Assembly (NCBI GenBank): GCA_964348275.1
Contig: CAYGBT010000014.1
Location: forward strand, 1 to 64,000
Length of the DNA: 64,000 nt
Reading direction: 5' to 3'
Source: CSP1-5 sp964348275
Lineage (GTDB): Bacteria; Methylomirabilota; Methylomirabilia; Methylomirabilales; CSP1-5
Shown: piece after piece, positions 28,132 to 36,754 of the stretch
Numbering within the stretch: position 1 is the stretch's first letter
Layout of the letters: the number at the start of each line of letters is the position of its first letter
Program-made: the position numbers and the translations under genes
Notes under the pieces: generated by a model
The model's database searches: none
What the model was told of the DNA's origin: nothing
Seen by the model: the letters and a program-made list of their open reading frames with translations, nothing else

Positions 28132-29802
28132 GTGAGGCAGGAAAGCAGAGATTCTACCGGAGATACGGGCTTTTTCCGAGAGCTGGCTGAGGTTCTCGTC
28201 GGCATCAAGAAAGCCACGAAAGTCTTCCTTGCCTACGGCCGGAACCACCCGGCCAGGGCCCAGGCCCTCGACCGCACCCACAAACAGGTCACAAATCTCC
28301 TCGCCCAGCGAGCTCCCCTGTCCCTCCGGGTCGGCGGCGAAGGTTTTTTCTGTGACGACGTTCGTGTGGGACGAGATCATCCCCTCCTTCAAGGCTTCGG
28401 CCCGGAGCTCGTCCTCCGAGGCATCCAAGCAATTCGCCTCCTCCCCGGGATTCGCCTCGACGACCTGCAGCACCTGACTGAGCTGTTGACGACGGACGCT
28501 GCGGACGTATCCTGCCAAGGAGGCAGCAGAGCCTTCCTTCAGGCGCGCGGAGCGAGCACCGTCGAGGTGGAAGATCTCGACATGAAATTTATCGAGTCCG
28601 CGTCCCCTCGACCCGAGCCCGTGATCCACCAAGAGGGTATCGTGTCGGAAGCCCCTCCGAGGGTACCGTCTGATCCGACCGATGAGGAGACGGTTCGCAG
28701 GCCAGCCGGCAAAACCGATGCGGAGGGAGCTGAACCGGCCGATGCCGAGGAACCGAAGCTGGAGGAAGCACCGCCCGATCTGGAGGCCCTCATTCGCGAA
28801 CTCCGAGAGACGGACCGTCCAGCCCGGTACGAGTACCTGACTGAGGAACTGTCCCGGTGGGGCCACGAGGCAGTGGCCCGGGGCGAGGATGAAACCTGTC
28901 TCCGAATCATGAGCGCCCTCGCGCTCGAGCTCCGCCCCGACAGCTCCAAGGACGAGAAGGTCACCCGCTACGCCCGTTGGACTCTTCGCTCCATGCTCGA
29001 TGAGATTGGACCTCATTTCTTGATTGAGGGCTTCTGTCGAAGCGAAGCGATTCCGGAGGGTGACTTGGTCCACCTCTTGCTTACTCTGAAGGAGGAGATC
29101 GCGGGTCCGGCGGTCGACCGCCTCCTAAGTGAGGAAGGGACGGCGGCCCGCCGAAAGCTGGCAGACCTCCTCATCCAGATGGGGGAGGTCTCCCTCCCGG
29201 CCGTGAGGTCGGCGCTCGAGGCACCATCCTGGGAAACGGCCAGGCGTCTGTTCCCCCTGCTGCCGAAGCTCGCGGCGCCTGATGCCGTAGAAATCTTGAA
29301 ACGGCTTTTCCGGCACGCCGATCCCCTGATCCGCCGGGAGAGCATCAGGCTCTTTGGACAGATGGGGACGGAGGCCACCCCCGAGCCAGTCCTCGGCGCA
29401 CTATCAGATCCGGATGCCTCGGTGCGACAGGCGGCCATGGCTATTCTAAGCGGGATGAAGGCGAAGGCCGCCGTTCCGCTCCTCCAAAGGATCGCCCAAG
29501 AGCTTCCGGGGACCCGGGACCTCGAGGAGCAGAAGATGGCGATTGCTGCTCTGGGGGCCATCGGAGACCCCGAGGCGCTGCCAACCCTGCTTACCGTGCT
29601 GCGCCGAAAGAGTTGGTTGTCGCGCCGAAGGACAGAGGAGCTTCGGGAAGCCGCCGCATACGCGCTCGGTGCACTCGGGGGAACCGAAGCGGTGGAGACG
29701 TTACGTGCGGTGGCCCACGCGGCGCCTCCAGCCCTCAGACGGGCCTGCGAAGCAGCGCTGAGGGGTGCGCACGACTCGCATGAACCGGAGGGGACCGGAT
29801 GA
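28132..29802 (+). CDS. HEAT-repeat protein with an N-terminal domain shared with the next gene
   Basis: A 556-residue cytoplasmic protein starting with GTG. Residues about 14-130 form a domain that resembles the N-terminus of the following HD-GYP protein: a helix ending YGRNHPARAQALDRT, a beta part with LSLRVGGEGFFCDDV, then IRLLPGIRLDDLQHLTELL. An acidic linker (about 150-220) follows. From about 350 to the end come HEAT-like repeats such as AVEILKRLFRHADPLIRRES and PVLGALSDPDASVRQAAMAI. HEAT arrays are protein-binding scaffolds. The stop overlaps the next start as ATGA, so it is translationally coupled to the cyclic-dinucleotide hydrolase-like protein and may present partners to it. Confidence 0.75.
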   Translation: MRQESRDSTGDTGFFRELAEVLVGIKKATKVFLAYGRNHPARAQALDRTHKQVTNLLAQRAPLSLRVGGEGFFCDDVRVGRDHPLLQGFGPELVLRGIQAIRLLPGIRLDDLQHLTELLTTDAADVSCQGGSRAFLQARGASTVEVEDLDMKFIESASPRPEPVIHQEGIVSEAPPRVPSDPTDEETVRRPAGKTDAEGAEPADAEEPKLEEAPPDLEALIRELRETDRPARYEYLTEELSRWGHEAVARGEDETCLRIMSALALELRPDSSKDEKVTRYARWTLRSMLDEIGPHFLIEGFCRSEAIPEGDLVHLLLTLKEEIAGPAVDRLLSEEGTAARRKLADLLIQMGEVSLPAVRSALEAPSWETARRLFPLLPKLAAPDAVEILKRLFRHADPLIRRESIRLFGQMGTEATPEPVLGALSDPDASVRQAAMAILSGMKAKAAVPLLQRIAQELPGTRDLEEQKMAIAALGAIGDPEALPTLLTVLRRKSWLSRRRTEELREAAAYALGALGGTEAVETLRAVAHAAPPALRRACEAALRGAHDSHEPEGTG

Positions 29803-31205
29803 GTTCGGTTCTCAGAGACGCCGAGCAGTTTCTCCAGAGCATCAATGCCGCGTGGAAGAATCTCGGCCTCTATTCCCCCACCCACCCGGCCGCCACGACC
29901 GCCTTTCAGAACCTCAGAAACGCCTTCGAAAAACTGCTTGATGAACGAGACCGGATCACCCTGGGGGTCTTGCACGACATGCCGGTCTTCGATGGGGTCC
30001 CCTTAATGGGGAAACCTGAACTCGCCCGGAATATTGTGACGCGGCTCAAGAACGGGGAGATCCACGGGATCACCTTCTTCAAAGGCTGTACTCCGGAGGA
30101 ACTTCGGACCTTCGTGGAGGTCCTCGGGCTGAATCTGAAGAGCGTCGAGTTCGACCAGGAGCTCAAGAAACGGGAGGTCACCCACATCATTCTCGTTCAA
30201 CTCGTTCAGGAGGTGCCACCAGAAGAGTCAGTGCCCGAGGAGGCGGAGGATCGGGTTGGGGCGGGGGCCATTTATAGCCGGGCCCTGCAGACCATCCGGA
30301 AGGTCTTCCAGGAAGTGCGGCTCGGCAAGGTCCCCTCCGTGAGCGAGGTTCAACGCACGGTCGAGGATTTGGTCGGCGGAATCTTGAAGGGCAAACACTC
30401 GCTCATGGCCCTCACCATGATCAAGAGCTACGACGAGTATCTCTTCAATCACTCGGTCAACGTCGGAATCCTCAGCATGGCCTTGGGGGAGAGTCTGGGT
30501 CTTGACGGGACGGCCCTCCGGGAACTCGGGCTCGGTGCGCTGCTCCACGATGTGGGGAAGATCCAGATCCCCGAATCGATCATCAAGGCCCCCCGAAAAC
30601 TGACCGACGAGGAATGGGAGTTCGTCAAGCGGCACCCGATGGATGGGATGCGGATGCTGGAGCAGATGGGGGTGCAGTCCGAGATCCCCCTCCGGGTGAC
30701 GAAGGAGCATCACGTCGACTTCGACGGGAGGGGGTATCCGATCTTGGCGCCTGACGAGCAGCCCCACCCCTTTAGCATGATCGTCCACGTCGCCGATGTG
30801 TACGATGCCATGACCACGGTCCGAGTGTACAACGGAGCCGTCGATCCCAACCAGGCCGTCTTGCGGATGAAGAAGCTGGCCGGATCCGCCTTCAACCCAC
30901 TGACCCTCGATACGTTCGTCGACATGCTCGGCATCTATCCCCCGGGGACGGCGGTGCGTCTGACCACGGGAGAGATCGGCGTGGTGACCCGTCCGGGGAG
31001 CGAGGACTCGTCCCGGCCCTGGGTTCGCATTGTCCAGGATGGAGAGGGGAAATCCCTGGACGACGGGGATGAGGTCAACCTGATGGAATGGGATTCAGAG
31101 GGGGAAGACTACGCTCGGTCAATCGTGATTGCCCTGGATCCTACGATCCGGCGAATCGATGTCGCGAAGGTATTGCAGGAGAAAGGTCCTACACCGGAGG
31201 GCTGA
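29799..31205 (+). CDS. HD-GYP domain protein (putative cyclic-di-GMP phosphodiesterase)
   Basis: A 468-residue protein. The first 130 residues repeat the architecture of the preceding protein's N-terminus (LGLYSPTHPAATTAFQNL, GITFFKGCTPEELRTFVEVL). The catalytic HD-GYP core has GALLHDVGKIQIPESII with HD at about 249-250, HPMDGMRMLEQM, KEHHVDFDGRGYP with the GYP signature at 311-313, and HVADVYDAMTT. Canonical metal ligands look intact, so hydrolysis of c-di-GMP or cGAMP is likely. After the core, residues about 380-450 form a small beta-rich region (VRLTTGEIGVVTRPG). The gene begins inside the stop of the HEAT gene and ends overlapping the convergent HEAT gene by 17 bp. Confidence 0.88.
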   Translation: MSSVLRDAEQFLQSINAAWKNLGLYSPTHPAATTAFQNLRNAFEKLLDERDRITLGVLHDMPVFDGVPLMGKPELARNIVTRLKNGEIHGITFFKGCTPEELRTFVEVLGLNLKSVEFDQELKKREVTHIILVQLVQEVPPEESVPEEAEDRVGAGAIYSRALQTIRKVFQEVRLGKVPSVSEVQRTVEDLVGGILKGKHSLMALTMIKSYDEYLFNHSVNVGILSMALGESLGLDGTALRELGLGALLHDVGKIQIPESIIKAPRKLTDEEWEFVKRHPMDGMRMLEQMGVQSEIPLRVTKEHHVDFDGRGYPILAPDEQPHPFSMIVHVADVYDAMTTVRVYNGAVDPNQAVLRMKKLAGSAFNPLTLDTFVDMLGIYPPGTAVRLTTGEIGVVTRPGSEDSSRPWVRIVQDGEGKSLDDGDEVNLMEWDSEGEDYARSIVIALDPTIRRIDVAKVLQEKGPTPEG

Positions 31206-31809
31206 TCCCCTTGAGCTGCCCCTCTTCCGCCACCCGGACACCCAACCGACCCAGGGCCTCCGCCACCCGAACGCGAATGGCCGGGGAGTCATCCGTCACC
31301 AGAGGGAGGAGCGGACCAACCGCCCGCACGTCCCCCAGCTTCCCGAGCGCCGTAATCACCGCTTCCCTGATCGGACCGGATGCCCGCTCAAGTTCCGAGA
31401 GGAGAACGTCCGGAGGCTTGGGTCCACCGAGATCGCCCAGGGCCTCCACGATGAGGCCCTTGACGTCGGGGTCCGGATCCTCCAGCACCTCGATGAGGTG
31501 ATCCACGAGCCGCGGGTCGCGCGTCCGAGCGAGTAGCTTGATCGCCGCCGCCCGGACCTCAGGCTGAGGAGCCTTCAAAGCGTTGACCAGGATTCCAAAT
31601 GCCCTCTCCCCGCCGATCTCCGCGACGGCATACACGGCTCGGAGGGCAGCAGCCGTGTCAGGGGACTGGGCGGTGACGGCCAGATGCTCCAGGGCGGATG
31701 TCCCTTCGATCCGCTCCAGGCCTTTCGCCGCTTCGATCCGGACGTCGACCTCCTGATCACGGACGGCAAGCGTGAGGGCGAGACGGATGCGCATGAGGGT
31801 CTCTTCCAT
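31189..31809 (-). CDS. HEAT-repeat protein
   Basis: A 206-residue protein made almost wholly of HEAT/PBS-lyase-like repeats: DVRIEAAKGLERIEGTSALE, AALRAVYAVAEIGGERAFG, EVRAAAIKLLARTRDPRLVD, DVKGLIVEALGDLGG, and two more toward the end. ATG 31809 is preferred because GGAGGAAGA directly precedes it; a TTG twelve bases earlier is possible. It is convergent with the HD-GYP gene, their 3' ends overlapping by 17 bp, an arrangement that suggests a common history with the HEAT/HD-GYP pair. The fold suggests protein binding; no enzyme motif is present. Confidence 0.8.
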   Translation of the reverse strand: MEETLMRIRLALTLAVRDQEVDVRIEAAKGLERIEGTSALEHLAVTAQSPDTAAALRAVYAVAEIGGERAFGILVNALKAPQPEVRAAAIKLLARTRDPRLVDHLIEVLEDPDPDVKGLIVEALGDLGGPKPPDVLLSELERASGPIREAVITALGKLGDVRAVGPLLPLVTDDSPAIRVRVAEALGRLGVRVAEEGQLKGISPPV

Positions 31810-31890
31810 TTCTTCCTCCAATCCGTGGGCGACGCGGAGGAACCTTACTAGATCCCCAACAGCCTGTCAAGGAAGGGAAGGATAGCGTCC

Positions 31891-32775
31891 ATGCGGAAGT
31901 TTACCGTCGGGATCGCGCAGCTCTCACCGGTGCTCGGCGACCTGGACAGAAACCTCGTCCTGCACGAGACGATCCTCCGTGAAGCAGAGAGCGAAGGCGT
32001 AGACCTTTGCCTCTTCCCGGAACTCTCCCTGACCGGCTACTTCCTCAAGGATATGGTCCCTTCCGTCGCCCTCACCCCCCGCGACCCCCGGCTCGATCTG
32101 CTGAAACGGGCGAGCAAAAGGATGGGAATCGTAGTCGGCCTTGTGGAGCAGTCCCCGGATCATCGCTTCTTCAATGCCGCCGCGTACTTCGAGGACGGAA
32201 AGGTCCGCCACGTCCACCAGAAGCTTTACCTTCCCACCTATGGTCTCTTTGACGAACACCGGTATTTTGCCGAGGGCGATAAGCTGCGAGCCTTCGACAC
32301 CCGATTCGGCCGAATGGCCCTGACCATCTGTGAGGACCTGTGGCACCCGGCCACCGCCTACCTTGCTGCCCTAGACGGTGCTCAAGTCCTGCTCTGTATC
32401 TCCGCCAGTCCCGGCCGTGGCCTCCGGCCAGAGGGAACCTTTGCCAATGCAGCAGCGTGGGAGCACCTGACCCGCGCCTACGCCCAGCTCTTTACGACCT
32501 TCGTCTGCTTCTGCAACCGGGCCGGGTACGAGGACGGCACCTGCTTCTGGGGCGGGTCTGAGGTGATCGCACCCACAGGGGAGGTCTTGGTCAAGGCCCC
32601 CCAGCTCGACGAGGCTTTCGTTCGGGCAACCATCGATCCCGGGGAGGTTCGACGCGAGCGGATCGCGAATCCCCTCCTCCGAGACGAGCGGTTGGATCTC
32701 ACCCTCCGGGAGCTGCAGCGGATCACTCGGCAACTCGAGCGAATTCGTCGGGATCGCGCCAAGGGGAATGGATGA
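31891..32775 (+). CDS. Nitrilase-superfamily glutaminase partner of NAD synthetase
   Basis: A 294-residue carbon-nitrogen hydrolase. The Glu-Lys-Cys triad is visible: Glu in LFPELSLTGYFLKD near 43, Lys in VHQKLYLPTYGLFDE near 110 and Cys in LTICEDLWHPATA near 146. ATGA overlap with nadE links its translation to NAD synthetase. In glutamine-dependent NadE this domain is fused to the N-terminus of the synthetase and supplies ammonia; here it is a separate polypeptide. It should release ammonia from glutamine for amidation of deamido-NAD. The divergent HEAT gene is upstream. Confidence 0.88.
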   Translation: MRKFTVGIAQLSPVLGDLDRNLVLHETILREAESEGVDLCLFPELSLTGYFLKDMVPSVALTPRDPRLDLLKRASKRMGIVVGLVEQSPDHRFFNAAAYFEDGKVRHVHQKLYLPTYGLFDEHRYFAEGDKLRAFDTRFGRMALTICEDLWHPATAYLAALDGAQVLLCISASPGRGLRPEGTFANAAAWEHLTRAYAQLFTTFVCFCNRAGYEDGTCFWGGSEVIAPTGEVLVKAPQLDEAFVRATIDPGEVRRERIANPLLRDERLDLTLRELQRITRQLERIRRDRAKGNG

Positions 32776-33611
32776 ACTCCTCGGTCATCACGCCGGAACT
32801 CACCCTGGATTGGACCCTCTGCACCAAGATCTTGACCGGCTTCATCCAGAGCGAAGTTCGACGGGCCGGCTTCGACCGGGCGATCGTCGGGCTCTCGGGA
32901 GGCGTGGACTCCTCGGTATCCGCCACTTTGGCGTCGACCGCGTTGGGTCCCGCCAACGTGTGGGGAGTCGGCATGCCCTACAAGACCTCGAGTCCCGACA
33001 GCATCGCCCATGCCAAGCTCATCGCCGAGCGGCTCGGAATCAATTTTCTCCAGGTAGACATCACCCCCCAGATTGATTCGTATTTCGCCGCGTTCCCGGA
33101 TGCTGATCAGATCCGACGCGGAAACAAGATGGCCCGGGAGCGCATGACGATCCTCTACGACCACTCCGCGCGTCTGGAAGCTCTCGTGCTAGGGACGAGC
33201 AATAAGACGGAACTCCTCCTCGGCTACGGCACCCTCTACGGGGACATGGCCTCGGCGTTGAATCCTATCGGAGACCTCTTCAAAACCCAGGTCAGATGTC
33301 TCGCCTCACATCTCGAGGTCCCTGCAGAAATTGTCGGGAAGACACCGAGCGCGGATCTCTGGGCGGGACAGACCGACGAGGAGGAGCTGGGCTTCACGTA
33401 CGAGGCGGTCGATCGGCTCCTCTATTACATGGTGGACCGGCGGTACGAACTCCGCGAACTGACCGACCTCGGTTTCGAACCCCATTTTGTCCAGGCGGTC
33501 TTTCGCAGAGTACAGTCGTCGCAGTACAAACGGCGGCCGCCAGTCGTCGCCAAGGTCTCGGTCCGCACGATTGATCGAGACTTCCGCTACCCCCGAGATT
33601 GGGGACTCTAA
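32772..33611 (+). CDS. nadE: NAD+ synthetase (synthetase domain only)
   Basis: A 279-residue N-type ATP pyrophosphatase. The P-loop is IVGLSGGVDSSVSATLA at about 37-50. Other blocks are GVGMPYKTSSPDS, ARERMTILYDHSARLEALV, GTSNKTELLLGYGTLYGDMA, and KTPSADLWAGQTDEEELGFTYE. It adenylates deamido-NAD and amidates it with ammonia. Its length is that of the short, ammonia-dependent type, but the coupled glutaminase gene upstream suggests that the pair uses glutamine. A heptanucleotide repeat array follows the stop. Confidence 0.95.
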   Translation: MNSSVITPELTLDWTLCTKILTGFIQSEVRRAGFDRAIVGLSGGVDSSVSATLASTALGPANVWGVGMPYKTSSPDSIAHAKLIAERLGINFLQVDITPQIDSYFAAFPDADQIRRGNKMARERMTILYDHSARLEALVLGTSNKTELLLGYGTLYGDMASALNPIGDLFKTQVRCLASHLEVPAEIVGKTPSADLWAGQTDEEELGFTYEAVDRLLYYMVDRRYELRELTDLGFEPHFVQAVFRRVQSSQYKRRPPVVAKVSVRTIDRDFRYPRDWGL

Positions 33612-33614
33612 ATT

Positions 33615-33760
33615 AGTTGATGGTCGAGAGTTGAGAGTTCACGGTTGAGGGTTCGGGGTCAGAGATTCAGAGTTCAGGAACGAAAGTTCAAGGTTGAGCG
33701 TTCAGCGTTCAGAGTTGAAAAATTTTGTCCATGAACCATGAACTCTGAACTCTGAAAGGC
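33615..33760. repeat. Degenerate heptanucleotide repeat array with inverted end
   Basis: Between nadE and ald the DNA reads as a run of about fourteen 7-nt units of the type GTTGAGA, GTTCACG, GTTGAGG, GTTCAGG, GTTCAAG, GTTCAGC, GTTCAGA. After AAAAATTTTGTC the same heptads appear in reverse complement (CATGAAC, CATGAAC, TCTGAAC, TCTGAA), so the end can fold into a hairpin. A second array lies at 48247-48479. It contains no gene. Confidence 0.85.
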
Positions 33761-33774
33761 GCGTGGAGCGCGGT

Positions 33775-34887
33775 ATGGTTATTGGCGTGCCAAAGGAGAT
33801 TAAAGACGGGGAACATCGGGTCGCGATGATCCCGGCCGGGGTCCAAGCCCTGACCGCGAAAGGGCACCGCGTGCTCATCGAACGGGGGGCAGGAAGGGGC
33901 GCTGGGATAGACGACGACGAGTACGCCAAGGTCGGCGCGGATCTGGTCGCCCCTGCTCCTGAAATTTATGCCAGCGCGGAGATGATCTGCAAGGTGAAGG
34001 AACCCTTGCCGAGCGAGTACGGGTCCCTCCAGTCTGGTCAGATTCTTTTCACCTTTCTGCATCTCGCCCCATCGCTCGAACTGACGCAGGCCCTCCTCAC
34101 CCGCCAGGTCGTCGGGATTGCCTACGAAACCGTCGAAACGAGCGACGGCCGAAAGCCGCTCCTCGAGCCGATGAGCGAAATCGCCGGTCGTATGGCGCTC
34201 CCCATTGCCGCCCACTACCTCGCAAGCCCTCTCGGGGGGCGGGGAGTGCTATTGAGCGGCGTTCCCGGGGTCCCGCCCGCTACGGTCATAATCCTGGGGG
34301 GTGGCATTGTCGGCTATAACGCAGCCCGGATGGCGGCAGGCATGGGGGCCTCGGCCTTTCTCCTGGAGGTGGATGCCCCGAGGATGCGGTCGCTGGATGA
34401 GCTCCTGCCGCACAACGTTACCACGCTGATGTCCAACCAACTGAACATCGAGGAATGTCTCAAGCACGGGGACGTCCTCGTGGGCGCCGTGTACATCGCC
34501 GGGGCCAAGGCACCCCGGCTCGTGACCCGCGACATGCTCAAGCTCATGAAACCAGGTTCCGTCATTGTCGACGTCTCGGTGGATCAAGGGGGGTGCGTCG
34601 AGACAACCCACCCCACCACCCACAGCAACCCGGTCTACCAGGTGGACGGCATCCTCCACTACTGCGTCGCCAACATGCCTGGCGCCTACGGCCGGACCGC
34701 CACCTTTGCTCTCACCAACGCGACGCTTCCTTACGTCCTCGAGATCGCGGAGAAGGGATGGAAGGCGGCGGCCCAAGAGAACGTGGAGATCGCCAAGGGA
34801 CTCAACGTCGTCCACGGCCACGTCACGTATCCGGCCGTGGCTGAGGCCCACGGCATCGAGCCTGTCCCGGTGTCCCGGTTTTTGTAG
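33775..34887 (+). CDS. ald: Alanine dehydrogenase
   Basis: A 370-residue enzyme that converts L-alanine and NAD+ to pyruvate and ammonia, reversibly. It starts MVIGVPKEIKDGEHRVAM, the family N-terminus. Substrate-binding arginine and lysine lie there and in ICKVKEPLPSEY; FTFLHLAP carries the histidine. The Rossmann fold is PPATVIILGGGIVGYNAARMA. VIVDVSVDQGGCVETTHPTT and HYCVANMPGAYGRT are conserved blocks. I prefer ATG 33775 to the GTG four codons earlier. Upstream lies only the heptad array. It may draw on or feed the alanine pool used by alr, but the two are 20 kb apart. Confidence 0.95.
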   Translation: MVIGVPKEIKDGEHRVAMIPAGVQALTAKGHRVLIERGAGRGAGIDDDEYAKVGADLVAPAPEIYASAEMICKVKEPLPSEYGSLQSGQILFTFLHLAPSLELTQALLTRQVVGIAYETVETSDGRKPLLEPMSEIAGRMALPIAAHYLASPLGGRGVLLSGVPGVPPATVIILGGGIVGYNAARMAAGMGASAFLLEVDAPRMRSLDELLPHNVTTLMSNQLNIEECLKHGDVLVGAVYIAGAKAPRLVTRDMLKLMKPGSVIVDVSVDQGGCVETTHPTTHSNPVYQVDGILHYCVANMPGAYGRTATFALTNATLPYVLEIAEKGWKAAAQENVEIAKGLNVVHGHVTYPAVAEAHGIEPVPVSRFL

Positions 34888-34938
34888 GTTCCCAAACAGG
34901 GCCCATTTCAATATCGTAGGAGAAGGTTCAAAGGGCGT

Positions 34939-35514
34939 CTAGGAGCTATAGAGGAAATTATAGCGATGTCTGACCCCGGCGGGCCGCGGTGGGCTTTCCT
35001 CGGTCTCCCGCTGTTCGTCGAACCGGCGCAGCCCTTCGCGGTGAACGTGCTCGGGGGCCATACCCGTTCCGCCGAGAAAGTCTTTCGCATCGACCATGAT
35101 CTCGTCGCCAGCATCAATTTCCATCATCTCGAACCTGAAAAATCCGGTCTCCCAGGTCAGGAACTCGAAGATGGCGTCCTTGATCTGGTGACGGATCGCC
35201 TCCCCGAGCATTGCGTGGGTGATGAAGCCTTGCTCAACCAAGATGGCACCGAGCCGTTTCCGTTGGGGGCTGTTGTGCTGCAGGTCAAGAGCGACCATGA
35301 GGTCATCCTGGCTGAGGACGTTCCGGGACAAAAGGATCTGGCCGAGTGTATTTTGGGTTGCATCGGCGGCCGCGTGGATGATCTTCCCACTCTTGAAGAG
35401 GATCTCCCCACTGCTTTCCAACCGGCTGAGCGTCAGTTTTCCGGTCTTCTTACTCAAGCCCAACAACTGGAGGATGTCGCCAACACCGGCCTCAAGTCGT
35501 CCCGTAAAAGCCAC
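34939..35514 (-). CDS. DUF4388 (PATAN-type) domain protein
   Basis: A 191-residue cytoplasmic protein. Residues 1-90 are a DUF4388 domain: AFTGRLEAGVGDILQLLGLS, KKTGKLTLSRL, GEILFKSGKIIHA, and LGQILLSRNVLSQDDL. A second helical part (RKRLGAILVEQGFITHAMLG, IKDAIFEFLTWETGFFRFE) follows. Such domains occur in regulators near two-component and gliding systems and probably mediate protein contacts. I start at GTG 35514, which gives the family N-terminus and has GAAGGG just upstream; longer starts are unsupported. The 299 bp between this gene and the M23 gene show nothing recognisable. Confidence 0.78.
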   Translation of the reverse strand: MAFTGRLEAGVGDILQLLGLSKKTGKLTLSRLESSGEILFKSGKIIHAAADATQNTLGQILLSRNVLSQDDLMVALDLQHNSPQRKRLGAILVEQGFITHAMLGEAIRHQIKDAIFEFLTWETGFFRFEMMEIDAGDEIMVDAKDFLGGTGMAPEHVHREGLRRFDEQRETEESPPRPAGVRHRYNFLYSS

Positions 35515-35813
35515 AATTTTCCCTTCTTCTTGGAAAGTGACAAAGGATCTTCCTGGGCAACAACTCCCCACGGGCAAGGCGATCATCGCCGACGCCTGTC
35601 AGGAGGAGAGATTTTCCCCACCAGAACACTCTGTGGACCTCACAGCAATCATTGTGCCAAAGGGCACCTCTCATAGGAGGAGTTGCGCAACGCCAATTCT
35701 GTATGGTAGATGAAGGTCTCCTCTCTTTTCGGATATACCCTTCTTTGTATCTCTTCAGGAAATCCTTCCGGACTGTAAGCGAAAGAAGAGACCTGGCGCC
35801 AGCTTGTCGTTCA

Positions 35814-36737
35814 TTATCTATTCGGCCGCCGCTCCTCATTGAGGATGTACTTCAGGGGGTTGACGGAGATGCCTTTCACGAGGACTTCGTAATGCAGATG
35901 GGAGCCCGTGCTGTGGCCTGAGCTTCCGACCGTCCCAATCACCTGGCCGCGCTTCACCCGCTGGCCCTTCTTCACCTTGTTCTTATGATTGTGGGCATAA
36001 AAGGTCTTGAAGCCAAAGCCGTGGGTGATGACAATGGCGCGCCCGTAGCCAGCCATCCTGCCTGCAAACGTAACCACGCCGTCCGCCGGGGCCACAATGG
36101 GCGTGCCACGCGAAGCCGCGATGTCGATGCCCATGTGCCGCTGCCGCCGCCCGGTGAAGGGTGAGGTGCGGGGGCCGAACTTGGAGCTCACGTAACCCCC
36201 CCTGGTCGGCCAGATGGACGGCGTCGCAGCCAACCGGTTCTTCTGCTCGCCCAGGTAGGTGGTGAGGGCCTCGAGGCTCTCGGACCTGAAGGCCACCTCC
36301 CGCTCGAGCCGTTCGAGGTCCTCATAGAGCTGTCCGATGAGGACCCGCCGGGCCGCCTGCTCCTCCGCGGTGAGGACCTGCTCGATCTCCAACGCCCCAC
36401 CGCCCACTGATGCGGTCCCCTCCGCCTTCGCTCCGGTCTCCACGCCCACCATGCGCCGGATATCGTGGTCCACACCGCTGAGACGACTGACCTCCTCGGT
36501 CAGCCTCTCGAGCCGGGCGGCCACGCCCTGCTGGGCCCTGGCAGTCTGGCGGAGGCGCTCGATCTCGTCCTGACTCACCTGGAAGACCATGTAATGATAG
36601 AAGAGGTAAGCGATGAAAACGAGGGCAACGATCCCGGCGAGGACGGTCAGCCGCAGCCAGGGCTGACTGAGCTGAAACTGCTGCGACCGTAACGTACCGT
36701 CGGTGAGAACGACAAAGGTGTACGACTTGCGGGCCAT
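35814..36737 (-). CDS. M23 family metallopeptidase, membrane-anchored
   Basis: A 307-residue envelope protein. A basic N-terminus with one membrane helix (LRLTVLAGIVALVFIAYLFY) leads into a coiled coil (EIERLRQTARAQQGVAARLE onward). The C-terminal LytM/M23 domain has KFGPRTSPFTGRRQRHMGID with the first zinc His and Asp, APADGVVTFAGRMAGYG, VITHGFGFKTFYAHN and SSGHSTGSHLHYEV with the remaining histidines. All zinc ligands are intact, so endopeptidase activity on peptidoglycan cross-links is likely. The bactofilin gene 17 bp upstream is a conserved partner; in other bacteria bactofilins localise M23 enzymes to shape cells. Confidence 0.92.
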   Translation of the reverse strand: MARKSYTFVVLTDGTLRSQQFQLSQPWLRLTVLAGIVALVFIAYLFYHYMVFQVSQDEIERLRQTARAQQGVAARLERLTEEVSRLSGVDHDIRRMVGVETGAKAEGTASVGGGALEIEQVLTAEEQAARRVLIGQLYEDLERLEREVAFRSESLEALTTYLGEQKNRLAATPSIWPTRGGYVSSKFGPRTSPFTGRRQRHMGIDIAASRGTPIVAPADGVVTFAGRMAGYGRAIVITHGFGFKTFYAHNHKNKVKKGQRVKRGQVIGTVGSSGHSTGSHLHYEVLVKGISVNPLKYILNEERRPNR

Positions 36738-36754
36738 CGCCTCCTCAGTCGAGG

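Noticed and set aside
33615..33760. Heptad array as a CRISPR array
   Set aside because: Units are 7 nt and contiguous with no spacers, and no cas gene is present.
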